A stretch of 64,000 nucleotides of DNA, taken from positions 62,001 to 126,000 of the forward strand of contig CAJYIW010000004.1 in the NCBI GenBank assembly GCA_913775095.1, in the 5' to 3' direction. This stretch comes from an uncultured Siphonobacter sp. Its GTDB lineage: Bacteria > Bacteroidota > Bacteroidia > Cytophagales > Spirosomataceae. The notes under the pieces are model-generated. The model searched no databases, was not told the origin of the DNA, and was given only the letters and a program-made list of their open reading frames with translations. The translations under genes and the position numbers were made by a program. Of this stretch, positions 53,818-61,332 are shown piece after piece. Every line of letters begins with the position of its first letter. Positions within the stretch are counted from its first letter, which is position 1.

Positions 53818-54402
53818 ATAATACTGGCGTTTTTCGTACGTCCCGTCGCTGTTGAAAATGATCGCTATCTGGCCCGCTCCTCCCGTCATGTCTCTGCTAT
53901 TACCAATTTTTCTGGGTCGGTTACTGATGGGCATGACATCACTAGTCCATCGCTCCTTAGTCGTAGGTCTGGTAAATACCCGATCACCAATAATCTTTTC
54001 CAGACATTTATTTAATACTTCTTTATCCTTCGCAGCTTTGAGGGGACGTCGCTTTTCATCGCCCTGATACACCAAAACAATATCTCCTTGAAAGTCCATG
54101 AATTGCGAAGGGGGATTGTCTTTATAACTGTCATCAATGCGGGCATATAAGTCCCAGCATGGTTTACCTTCCTCGTTGGTGTATTGGGTTAAATACACGA
54201 TTCCTTTATTATACCGAACGCTGAATCCGTTTTCATTTAAACAACTCTGAATGAATTCGTATAGTATTCTTCTTTTGACCGAATCGGTCAAAAGATTTAC
54301 CTGCTCCACTTCGGTACAGGGCGGCGGATACCCCTGCTGAGCACCTGCTTTACTGCTCAGAAAAACAAATAGACTTACGATTAAAAGAAACGAAACTTTC
54401 AT
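53815..54402 (-). CDS. Hypothetical secreted protein
   Basis: 195-residue protein with a signal peptide (MKVSFLLIVSLFVFLSSKAGA, then QQG). It has three Cys residues in the mature part (PPPCTE, QSCLNE, KPCWDL and KCLEK give four), possibly forming disulfides. No domain recognised. The C-terminus (GGAGQIAIIFNSDGTYEKRQYY) resembles a beta hairpin. Its stop codon lies within the shared terminator hairpin. Upstream are tandem ACACGTGT palindromes, about 120 bases from its start, which might regulate it. Confidence 0.75.
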   Translation of the reverse strand: MKVSFLLIVSLFVFLSSKAGAQQGYPPPCTEVEQVNLLTDSVKRRILYEFIQSCLNENGFSVRYNKGIVYLTQYTNEEGKPCWDLYARIDDSYKDNPPSQFMDFQGDIVLVYQGDEKRRPLKAAKDKEVLNKCLEKIIGDRVFTRPTTKERWTSDVMPISNRPRKIGNSRDMTGGAGQIAIIFNSDGTYEKRQYY

Positions 54403-54519
54403 GAGTCTGAGGCTAGGGTTGGCGTTAAATCACTACGCAAAATAGTAAGGAATCCGAGTTTACGAACCTTTTCTTCGTAGATCGGCCCGTACTCAGACCA
54501 CCTGTTCTACCCCCCAAAA

Positions 54520-54547
54520 AACACGTGTATTGGAGAACACGTGTATT
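54520..54547. promoter_or_regulatory. Tandem ACACGTGT palindromes
   Basis: AACACGTGTATT occurs twice, at 54520-54531 and 54536-54547, so the palindrome ACACGTGT is repeated at a 16-base pitch. It lies about 120 bases upstream of the secreted-protein gene (minus strand). A pair of dimer-binding sites is a reasonable guess. Confidence 0.45.
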
Positions 54548-55103
54548 CGGTCTGTTCCGGTGCTTCTGTATTTCGGACCTTTGTCACAGAAACGATGAGC
54601 AATTCATTATGCCTCCCGGTTCATTGTAAGCTTGTGTATAGTGAATTAACCCATCATACCTTTAATTCCAACCTGACAAAGCCCACGAGCGTGTTCGTAC
54701 GTTTGGAAGGTTTTGAGTTGATGTGAAAGAAAAGACAGCTATCCAGTAGGCATTGAGATGGTGTGGATGGCGGTCCCATGATTAAAGCTGCCGAACGCAT
54801 AGCTGTCTTCATTTCACAGACTGAATCTGCTCTAGTATTTGCTCTATCCCTCAACGCCAAATCCGGTTGTTATGAAACGTAAAATTCATGATTCAGGTAA
54901 GAAATTGATTCGCTTACAGAATTTCCTGCCGAGAACCATTTATAGACAAGCATTCGTACCGAAACCCCTTCGGGAAACCTCCCGTCAGTCCATGGCGGTC
55001 TGGTCTCCGCTTCTGGGGAATTGGTAAACGATGCGATAGTCCCTTCCTCTACCTATTTAGGGATTCACGAACAATCTTCAACCAACCACCTTGATTTGAA
55101 TAG
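54548..55103. other. Nearly gene-free region
   Basis: About 560 bases with no convincing gene. Reading frames such as 54872-55027 (a 51-residue basic peptide starting MKRKIHDSGKK) cannot be supported from sequence alone. The region contains the long inverted repeat at 54723-54816. Confidence 0.45.
54723..54816. repeat. Long imperfect inverted repeat
   Basis: GTGAAAGAAAAGACAGCTAT (54723-54742) pairs with ATAGCTGTCTTCATTTCAC (54798-54816) with one mismatch and a bulge, around a 56-base middle. Ends of this kind could bound a decayed miniature element or a structured small RNA. No target-site duplication was identified. Confidence 0.6.
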
Positions 55104-55175
55104 TCACCGATTTCTGTGGTGCACACGCAGGAATTGGTGATTCGTCAAGTGGGAAAAACCACCGGCCTCCTTGAC
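55104..55175. other. Two nested hairpins (possible structured RNA leader)
   Basis: TCACCGATTTC (55104-55114) and GGAATTGGTGA (55130-55140) pair with two wobbles. Immediately after, GTCAAG (55144-55149) and CTTGAC (55170-55175) frame an inner GTGG/CCAC stem. Both lie within 130 bases upstream of a small orphan gene that has a good terminator, so a leader or a small RNA is possible. Confidence 0.45.
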
Positions 55176-55228
55176 AAATGCCCAGTAAAGACTACCTCCG
55201 CACGGTAAGCAGTGCTGTTCCCATTATC

Positions 55229-55483
55229 ATGAAAAAAGATTTAATTCAGCCGCAACAACAGATCACCTTTGACGCCAAACCTTACGGATACGTAGTTCAG
55301 ATCCGCAAGCAGCTCTGGACACAGCCCGTTCAGTTCATGGCTCAGGATTCATGCAACAACCAGACGATAGCCAGCGGTAACGTTGAATCCCATAGGTTCA
55401 TGCATGAATTTCGTGTTTGCCCGGAAGTCGCCTTAACTCTGGCGAACACGGGCGAATGGCCACTGGTCATAAAGTGGCTTTAA
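55229..55483 (+). CDS. Small orphan protein
   Basis: 84-residue protein starting MKKDLIQPQQQ, unrecognised. It has no signal peptide or membrane helix. Two Cys residues (DSCNNQT and RVCPEVA) are about 25 apart. A start 17 codons earlier (MPSKDYL) is possible, but would place the ATG right behind a hairpin. I include it because an intrinsic terminator on the same strand follows 32 bases later and the flanking region is transcription-like (hairpins upstream). It may be a genuine small gene or a chance frame; coding-potential comparison with relatives would settle this. Confidence 0.5.
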   Translation: MKKDLIQPQQQITFDAKPYGYVVQIRKQLWTQPVQFMAQDSCNNQTIASGNVESHRFMHEFRVCPEVALTLANTGEWPLVIKWL

Positions 55484-55515
55484 CCGTTAGTTAACCCTCC
55501 CTTTAATAGATCGGT

Positions 55516-55547
55516 CCCACGGTTATTCGTCACTGAATAACTGTGGG
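55516..55547 (+). terminator. Intrinsic terminator (plus strand)
   Basis: CCCACGGTTATTC pairs with GAATAACTGTGGG (one G-T wobble) around a 6-base loop, followed by CATTTTTT. It follows the orphan small gene and lies between it and the convergent response-regulator gene. Confidence 0.8.
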
Positions 55548-55561
55548 CATTTTTTGAAAGA

Positions 55562-56215
55562 TCAAACCGTCCAGAGCTTATGACGGATGGCATACACCAC
55601 GAGACTAACGGAATTATTTGCTCCGGTTTTTTCCAGAAGATTCTTACGGTGGCCTTCCACCGTGCGGTAGCTGATGAACAGGCGTTCGGCTATTTCGGCG
55701 GTGTTTAAGCCCTGGCACAGCAGTTCGAGCACTTCCATTTCCCGGCCCGTCAGAAGCCCCTCGCCTGCGGTTTTTTTTGCCGATTCTTCCGGCTGCTGAA
55801 GTCCCTGACGCAGGGCCTGAGCCGTGTCGTCATTCATGTAATAGCCCCGCGTGCTGACATCCTCGATGGCCTGTACAAGGGTATTGCGGTCAATATCCTT
55901 GGGTAAATAGCCGTGAACGCCGACCCGCATGAGCTTCATGATGTGCTCCTGAGAGTAGCTCATGGACAGAATAATGATTTTAATCTCGGGGTATTCCTTC
56001 AGAATGATCCGGCTGATTTCCTCGCCGTCCATGCCTTTCATGTGCAAATCCAGCAGGATGACATCGACGGGATTCGAGGGTAACTGATCAAATAATTCCT
56101 TTGCGCTACTGGCTTGCAGCGTGATTTCGTACTGCGGAAACTTCTTTAAAATCTGGGCGATGCCTAATCGGAATAGCTGATGATCATCGACCAGAGCAAG
56201 TCTGCGATTTTCCAT
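55562..56215 (-). CDS. NarL-family response regulator
   Basis: 217-residue response regulator. Receiver domain (1-120): LALVDDHQLFRLGIAQIL with the acidic pair D10 D11, DVILLDLHMKGMDGEEI with the phosphoacceptor D56, and GYLPKD with the conserved Lys. C-terminal LuxR-type helix-turn-helix (LTGREMEVLELLCQGLNTAEIAERLFISYRTVEGHRKNLLEKTG). All key residues are present, unlike the regulator at 44206. The kinase gene ends 19 bases upstream, so this is its cognate partner. Start placed at MENRRLA rather than 14 codons upstream because the receiver begins there and this removes an overlap with the kinase gene. Confidence 0.92.
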   Translation of the reverse strand: MENRRLALVDDHQLFRLGIAQILKKFPQYEITLQASSAKELFDQLPSNPVDVILLDLHMKGMDGEEISRIILKEYPEIKIIILSMSYSQEHIMKLMRVGVHGYLPKDIDRNTLVQAIEDVSTRGYYMNDDTAQALRQGLQQPEESAKKTAGEGLLTGREMEVLELLCQGLNTAEIAERLFISYRTVEGHRKNLLEKTGANNSVSLVVYAIRHKLWTV

Positions 56216-56234
56216 ACGGTCTGAATAGTAAGCC

Positions 56235-57020
56235 TTACAAAGGCACAAGCATTTCAATACGGGTTCCGGCTCCCGGAGCGGAATCCATCGTGAGCCGGGC
56301 GTTCAAAAAGCTGGCCCGGGCCCGGATTCCACTCAGTCCAATTCCGGTTGCGGGCGAGTCTTTCGGGTTATCAAAACCCTTGCCGTCGTCCTCGATCCAG
56401 AGCCGGAGAAATCCGGGCTGCTGGGTTAATTCGAGGGTGACCCGCCGGGCTTCGGCGTGTTTGATGATGTTTACGGATACTTCCTGCACGACGCGATACA
56501 AAGCCAGTTGCTGCTCCCGGTTCAGCATTTTTTCTTCCAGGGAAAAGTGGTGCTCAATCACCAGTCCGTTCACTTCCAGTTGCTGAAACAGGGTTCTCAG
56601 GGCTCCGGTAAAGCCGAGTTTTTCAACCACCAGTGGCGAAAGGTGATGCGACACCCGGCGGACTTCCTGCACCAGTGTTCCCAGCACGCCGTGGGCCTGA
56701 TCGGCCAGTTCAATCATATCCGGCAGGGTTTCCTCGTACTGGATCTGATTGATAAACAACCGGGCTGCGGATAGCGAAGCTCCGACTTCGTCGTGCAAAT
56801 CCTGAGCAATGCGTTCGCGTTCGTTCTCCTGAGCCTGCACGATGCCCTCCGTGATTTCCTTCTGGTGACGAATTTCCAGCTGGTGCATCTCCCGTTGCTG
56901 CCGGAAAAATTTACGCTGGTAAAAGACCACGAAGATTACCACCATCAAGGTTAACAGAAGCATAAAGCCTAAGCCAGCCAGTATTAAATAAGCAAACGTT
57001 CCTTCCTGGGGAGCTTCCAT
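56235..57020 (-). CDS. Sensor histidine kinase (HisKA_3 type)
   Basis: 261-residue kinase of the NarX/DesK group. One transmembrane helix (residues about 10-34: YLILAGLGFMLLLTLMVVIFVVF) at the N-terminus with almost no outside part, a coiled-coil linker (about 38-66), then the dimerisation domain with phosphorylated H76 (RIAQDLHDEVGASLSAARL). The HATPase domain has the N-box residue N184 (VVQEVSVNIIKHAEA), G1 DDGKGFD (211-217) and G2 GIGLSGIRAR (226-235). It lacks its own sensor domain, so the adjoining seven-helix protein, whose gene overlaps it by 37 bases, is a plausible input partner. Confidence 0.9.
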   Translation of the reverse strand: MEAPQEGTFAYLILAGLGFMLLLTLMVVIFVVFYQRKFFRQQREMHQLEIRHQKEITEGIVQAQENERERIAQDLHDEVGASLSAARLFINQIQYEETLPDMIELADQAHGVLGTLVQEVRRVSHHLSPLVVEKLGFTGALRTLFQQLEVNGLVIEHHFSLEEKMLNREQQLALYRVVQEVSVNIIKHAEARRVTLELTQQPGFLRLWIEDDGKGFDNPKDSPATGIGLSGIRARASFLNARLTMDSAPGAGTRIEMLVPL

Positions 57021-57664
57021 AGGGCAATCGAGTAAGCCACGTATAACAAAAAGTTCACTGCCGCATGCACTACCCAGAACGATTGGTTAAATCCCTGAGA
57101 ATACCGCCGGGCGAAATTGGCGAATATATACAGGATGATCGTGCTGGAAAAATAAATGAGTAATCCACCAGAAACCCAGAAAGCGGGTTCCCGATGGATA
57201 TGAGGCGTCTTGATTTCGCTGAATGATTTAAGAAAATAAGCACTCACCAGGGCGATTACAATTCCCCCCTCAATGATTCTGCTTAACCCATCAATTACAT
57301 CGTGATTAATGAAGTCCTGAAACGAGTGGAATGAGAAATACTTGCTGCAAACGGCGAAGGCTAGTAAAAGTATCAGCCAAATTCGAGCCTTGTCCAGCCA
57401 GGTCGATTTCAGCATCAAACTGTACATCCAGATAAATAAGCTTCCTTCAAGGGTGATGTAAATAGGATAGAGAAACAGATTCGTCATCTTCCTATGCCAT
57501 AAAAAATCTGAATAAGCCTGGGTAATAAAGGCAAGAAACTGAATGTAACACAACACTTTCGTCCAACCCTCAGCTCGTCTGAATCGAATAACCGCAATGA
57601 TACCAGCAATCCAGGTTGGTATTACTAATATCGAAAGCATAATCTGTTGTACTGAATACTGCAT
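56984..57664 (-). CDS. Seven-helix membrane protein upstream of the kinase
   Basis: 226-residue integral membrane protein. Seven hydrophobic segments can be counted (about 9-26, 37-56, 63-85, 94-110, 127-145, 162-184, 196-216) with basic loops, giving a 7TM topology. I do not recognise the family. Its gene overlaps the kinase gene by 37 bases, which argues for translational coupling. A role as the sensor that feeds a single-helix kinase is the simplest inference, but direct evidence is lacking. The 57678-58352 gene lies just upstream, 13 bases away. Confidence 0.75.
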   Translation of the reverse strand: MQYSVQQIMLSILVIPTWIAGIIAVIRFRRAEGWTKVLCYIQFLAFITQAYSDFLWHRKMTNLFLYPIYITLEGSLFIWMYSLMLKSTWLDKARIWLILLLAFAVCSKYFSFHSFQDFINHDVIDGLSRIIEGGIVIALVSAYFLKSFSEIKTPHIHREPAFWVSGGLLIYFSSTIILYIFANFARRYSQGFNQSFWVVHAAVNFLLYVAYSIALWKLPRKERLLI

Positions 57665-57677
57665 GGGAAAAATCCGA

Positions 57678-58352
57678 TTAACAGGTAGGCGGACAGGGAC
57701 TCGCTAAATCAAAATACCCATCGTCATCATCATCGTCGTCCTTTAGTTTCTGAAGATCAGTCTGGGCGTGCAGGAGGAGTCCGAAGGTATAGACGGGAGG
57801 CTGGCCTTCCTGGTACGTGACGGGTAAATGTTCGTGAAGGACAAAATTGATTCGAACATCGTTTGCCTTCCGATCCAGCAGCAGAGCCTCCATGAATTCA
57901 TCCATTTCGTAGTTGTACCCCTTCAGAAACCCGCGGGATACCTGAAAATTCTGAACCCCGATTTCATTATCATTCGCCCGGGTCAGCCAGTAATACCTCC
58001 ATTGCTTTTCCAGCTCCATCGGCACCCGCCCCCCGTTGGACTTACCCGGACGCGGGTGATAGATTGGATCTTTGGCTACGTAATAAGGGCTTACCCGCTG
58101 CCCCGTCTCATCTACGCCCCAGAGAATCAGCCAAAAGGAAGTTTCTTCCGTTGAGAATCCAAACCTGATTTTGATGGTACTCGTACCGGGCGTGGAAAGC
58201 AGATACTCCAGCGTTTTCTGGTTGAGAACTACTCCGGTCTGGATGCGATCGGAGTCGGCAAAGAATGGGAAAGTAGTCGTTTCAAATTCAAGGGACTTCC
58301 AGTCGGAAGTCAGGGTTTTAAATACCTCTTCGGTGATGGTGTGGACAGTCAT
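57678..58352 (-). CDS. Unrecognised Asp-rich protein ending in CPPTC
   Basis: 224-residue protein with no signal peptide or membrane helix. The bulk is soluble and beta-rich, with PYYVAKDPIYHPRPGKSNGG near 89-108. The C-terminal tail is odd: seven consecutive Asp (205-211), then GYFDLASPCPPTC to the end, so the last five residues hold two Cys around a Pro-Pro-Thr turn. This resembles a tail that could be processed, cross-linked or metal-bound. First gene of the four-gene cluster with the 7TM protein, kinase and regulator. No family recognised, so no function is claimed. The Asp run is encoded by a short trinucleotide tract (about 57719-57743). Confidence 0.75.
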   Translation of the reverse strand: MTVHTITEEVFKTLTSDWKSLEFETTTFPFFADSDRIQTGVVLNQKTLEYLLSTPGTSTIKIRFGFSTEETSFWLILWGVDETGQRVSPYYVAKDPIYHPRPGKSNGGRVPMELEKQWRYYWLTRANDNEIGVQNFQVSRGFLKGYNYEMDEFMEALLLDRKANDVRINFVLHEHLPVTYQEGQPPVYTFGLLLHAQTDLQKLKDDDDDDDGYFDLASPCPPTC

Positions 58353-58541
58353 AAAAGTTTAGGTCAATAGCGGTGAAGGGGCGAATATAAATAATTATCC
58401 GTCTCGACTGAGCTATTTTTCCTAGGACTGTTCTTTTGTTTAGCAGTCAGGCTCTACCTGAATTATACTCAAAAAGACTTTTCCTGAAATAATCCGGCCT
58501 CCCGTCATGGGTTCAAACCGGGTTATTTCAAATTAACCGGG

Positions 58542-61289
58542 TTACCTGGTCGCCGGAGTCAGTTCTATTTCCACTGCGTTTTTCGTCAGGGGAATCACAA
58601 AGGCTTCCCGTTCCTGAGCAAAGGTCTGCGTAGGTTTATAGAGATTCGGATGCTGCTGAGCAGGATATTCCAGTCGAAGGTAAGCCCTTGGGGTGACTTC
58701 GGAAGCAGACCCTAAGGTAATTTTAACCGCTTTAGTTACGGGATTATAGCTCACCCGTTCCATCTGTCCGGCATCCAGACTGATTTGAAGTCCAATGGGC
58801 GAAAGATACACACTTGACCGGGCCGCTGTGCTGGGTTTGAGTATCACTTCATTCCCCTGCTGACTAACGTTACCACCAAAGCTCAACCAGCCGAATTCGG
58901 GATGTTGCGTTAAGTACGAGGTGGTGTTCACGGCATAACCGAAGAATCCACAGCCATAATCGCCCGATAAGGCATCGATTTCCAGCGTCGAAGGATAGGA
59001 ATGGAAAGCTGCCGGTCCGAATCCATCTTCGGTGATGTTGGCAATGGCTCCCATCAGGCCCCCGTAGCCCACGCGTAGCAGATAAAAATCATCCGGCTGA
59101 CTGCGATACGCCATCAGGACTGGGATGGCATTAAGTCCCGAACCATAGTGGTGAATCTGCCGCTCCACGCGGGACAACTTGCCACCGTATAAAAAGTCCC
59201 AGTAGCGGCGGGCGTTGCCGTTGTAAGCCCAGTGCGGAAGCGTCGGCATATACCCCAGAATGGCATTCAGGGTTACTTCGGCTTTATCCCGATACCCAAA
59301 GTAATACGACCAGACGTAAACCTCCTCCTGCCCCGTGGAATCCCAGGGCATTTCACTACCAAAGGGGTACTCCAGCGAACGCCAGAGATCGGCCCGTTTT
59401 TTCATGGTGCTCTCCAGTTCGGTAGCCAGATCCGTTAACCCTTCCCGCTTTAAATCCGTTAGAATGAGGTAGAAGATCGTTCCTTCCATCTGCCCGAACT
59501 GGGCATAATACGGAGCAAACTTCATCATGGCCAGGGCCGTCTGAGCCGCGTGTTCGAGGTAACTTTTCCAGTTTCCCTGTTTGACGAGGTTCTGATGATT
59601 TCGCTGCAGGCGGTATAATACCCAGTGAGCCGCCGCCACGTGCGGATAGTTATACGAACGTCCCAGTGACTCCGCTTCCTTACGGGGCCAGGCCGACCAG
59701 CTTTTGTAGTTCACCGTTGGGCTATAAGTATGAGCGGGCATGGAGTCTGGCTGGTAATAGAACAGACTTTTCCGAATGCCGTATTGATACGGACCTTCCT
59801 TGTGCTGAATGTTGCCCCAGAGGGTTTCATTCACAAACCGTTCCAGCTTCTGTACTTCTTCCGGTTGGGGTAACACGAGTTGTTTCATGGTTGCTCCGAG
59901 CCAGCTTCCCGCTCCGCCTTCATCGCTCAGCCCCGCCACCCAGGCCCGGCTGTCCTGCGTTACCTGCTGTTTGGTTTCGTAATCGTAGCTAATGACAGAA
60001 GGGCTACGATGAAAGGTATCTTTAGGTACTTCAAACCATTGCTTTGTCGTCAGGAAATTGCCAAAATCGGCGATGGTTTCGCTTTCGGGTTTGATGATTT
60101 TGTAATGAATCGTTTGTTTCAATCCATCCTGATACTGAATGGTTAAGCGGGCACGTCCCCATTTTTTTCCCCGAATCAGGTAACTCTGCAGATTCTTTTT
60201 TGGGGAGGGAATCGCCTGCCAGCTGAGAGCATCGGCCGGCTCTACTTGCATCGACTTTACTTTTCCTGAATGTTGCAGGAAAAGCCTGGCTTCCACATTC
60301 TGCGGTACCACATAGCCCGGAATGCCTACCGCAACCGGACGTTTGTGAGCAATCAGGGTTTTTTCAATCTCCCGAATGCCGGGAGCCAGTACCAGTTTCA
60401 GTCCATACGTTTTCGTTTCGCCGGGTTTCAGCGTAACGGAAGTAGCCGTGTTCCAGGGCTGAGCTTTCGCCCAGTCTTTCTCCGCGTGGGCTTTACTGTG
60501 AATCATCCATTCGTGAAATCCTTCAAAGACGATGCCCCGCGGCGTGGGGTCATCCAGCAAAGGATTATATGCCTCAAAGGGCGTATTCCCCTCGGGTAAA
60601 ACCAGCAGGACGGGTCCTTTGCCGTGCAGTCGGGCCACCTGTAGGTATCCGGCATCCGCTCCGATGTAGGGATCAAAAAAGACGTTTCGGGCGTGGGCCT
60701 GCTCAAGAGTATTTCCTTCCAGAATGTTATTAAAAATCAGCGGAATGCCTAGTGAACCTATTTCAATCGCTTCTTTGCCAGGATTGCTGATCCGGAATTT
60801 CAGGATGATTCCGCCCTGGGTCTGTTCCCAGGAACGCTGAACATTCAGGGGAAAATCAGCCGGAAAGCTGGGCGAAAGATTCGCCAGGGCCCAGACTTTG
60901 CCAGATTTGGGGGCTAATGCTTCTACGTCTGAACGTTTGGTGGCCGAAGAAAAGGACTTCCATTCCTCCCCTACTTTCAGCCGGAAGTTAATGTCTCCGA
61001 GCTGATACAGTCCGTCACCGCTTCGCACCTTGAGTCGGTCTCCCGGCGTGTAATCGAAGCTTTTCTCAGTCACTGGCGAGAGGCTTGCCACGGTTTGGGA
61101 AGACTTCACCAGTTTCAACTCCAGCTCGGGGGAAGTGAAGGTCTGAAATCCTCGCTCCAGATGAAGCGTGGACGGTTTTTCCTCCAGCTTTTTCCAGGGC
61201 GACTGCTGGGACCAGCCCGCCTGAGCCATCGTCAATAGCCCGGCGATCAGCAGACCCCGGTACTTGTTCAGGTACGTAGAAGTAGTCAT
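58542..61289 (-). CDS. Large exported protein (DUF5695-like, possible carbohydrate-active)
   Basis: 915-residue protein with a signal peptide (MTTSTYLNKYRGLLIAGLLTMAQAGWSQ). An N-terminal beta-rich part (to about 420) is followed by a helical part with many aromatic and Gly residues (SRAWVAGLSDEGGAGSWLGATMKQ; YFGYRDKAEVTLNAILGYMPTLPHWAYNGNARRYWDFLYGG in pieces; HHYGSGLNAIPVLMAYR). The pattern resembles an alpha/alpha toroid, as in glycoside hydrolases, and fits DUF5695-type proteins, but I cannot name catalytic residues. Start moved 21 codons in so the signal peptide is N-terminal and overlap with the dehydrogenase gene is avoided. Third gene of the minus-strand operon. Confidence 0.7.
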   Translation of the reverse strand: MTTSTYLNKYRGLLIAGLLTMAQAGWSQQSPWKKLEEKPSTLHLERGFQTFTSPELELKLVKSSQTVASLSPVTEKSFDYTPGDRLKVRSGDGLYQLGDINFRLKVGEEWKSFSSATKRSDVEALAPKSGKVWALANLSPSFPADFPLNVQRSWEQTQGGIILKFRISNPGKEAIEIGSLGIPLIFNNILEGNTLEQAHARNVFFDPYIGADAGYLQVARLHGKGPVLLVLPEGNTPFEAYNPLLDDPTPRGIVFEGFHEWMIHSKAHAEKDWAKAQPWNTATSVTLKPGETKTYGLKLVLAPGIREIEKTLIAHKRPVAVGIPGYVVPQNVEARLFLQHSGKVKSMQVEPADALSWQAIPSPKKNLQSYLIRGKKWGRARLTIQYQDGLKQTIHYKIIKPESETIADFGNFLTTKQWFEVPKDTFHRSPSVISYDYETKQQVTQDSRAWVAGLSDEGGAGSWLGATMKQLVLPQPEEVQKLERFVNETLWGNIQHKEGPYQYGIRKSLFYYQPDSMPAHTYSPTVNYKSWSAWPRKEAESLGRSYNYPHVAAAHWVLYRLQRNHQNLVKQGNWKSYLEHAAQTALAMMKFAPYYAQFGQMEGTIFYLILTDLKREGLTDLATELESTMKKRADLWRSLEYPFGSEMPWDSTGQEEVYVWSYYFGYRDKAEVTLNAILGYMPTLPHWAYNGNARRYWDFLYGGKLSRVERQIHHYGSGLNAIPVLMAYRSQPDDFYLLRVGYGGLMGAIANITEDGFGPAAFHSYPSTLEIDALSGDYGCGFFGYAVNTTSYLTQHPEFGWLSFGGNVSQQGNEVILKPSTAARSSVYLSPIGLQISLDAGQMERVSYNPVTKAVKITLGSASEVTPRAYLRLEYPAQQHPNLYKPTQTFAQEREAFVIPLTKNAVEIELTPATR

Positions 61290-61332
61290 AGAAGAGAAAT
61301 CGTCCGGGTAAGTATGACCCGGACGACCGTTT

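Noticed and set aside
58516-58544. Direct repeat AACCGGGTTA twice near the end of the large exported-protein gene
   Set aside because: Short, partly overlaps the stop codon, and both copies are near self-complementary; it could be a weak terminator stem, but the evidence is too thin.
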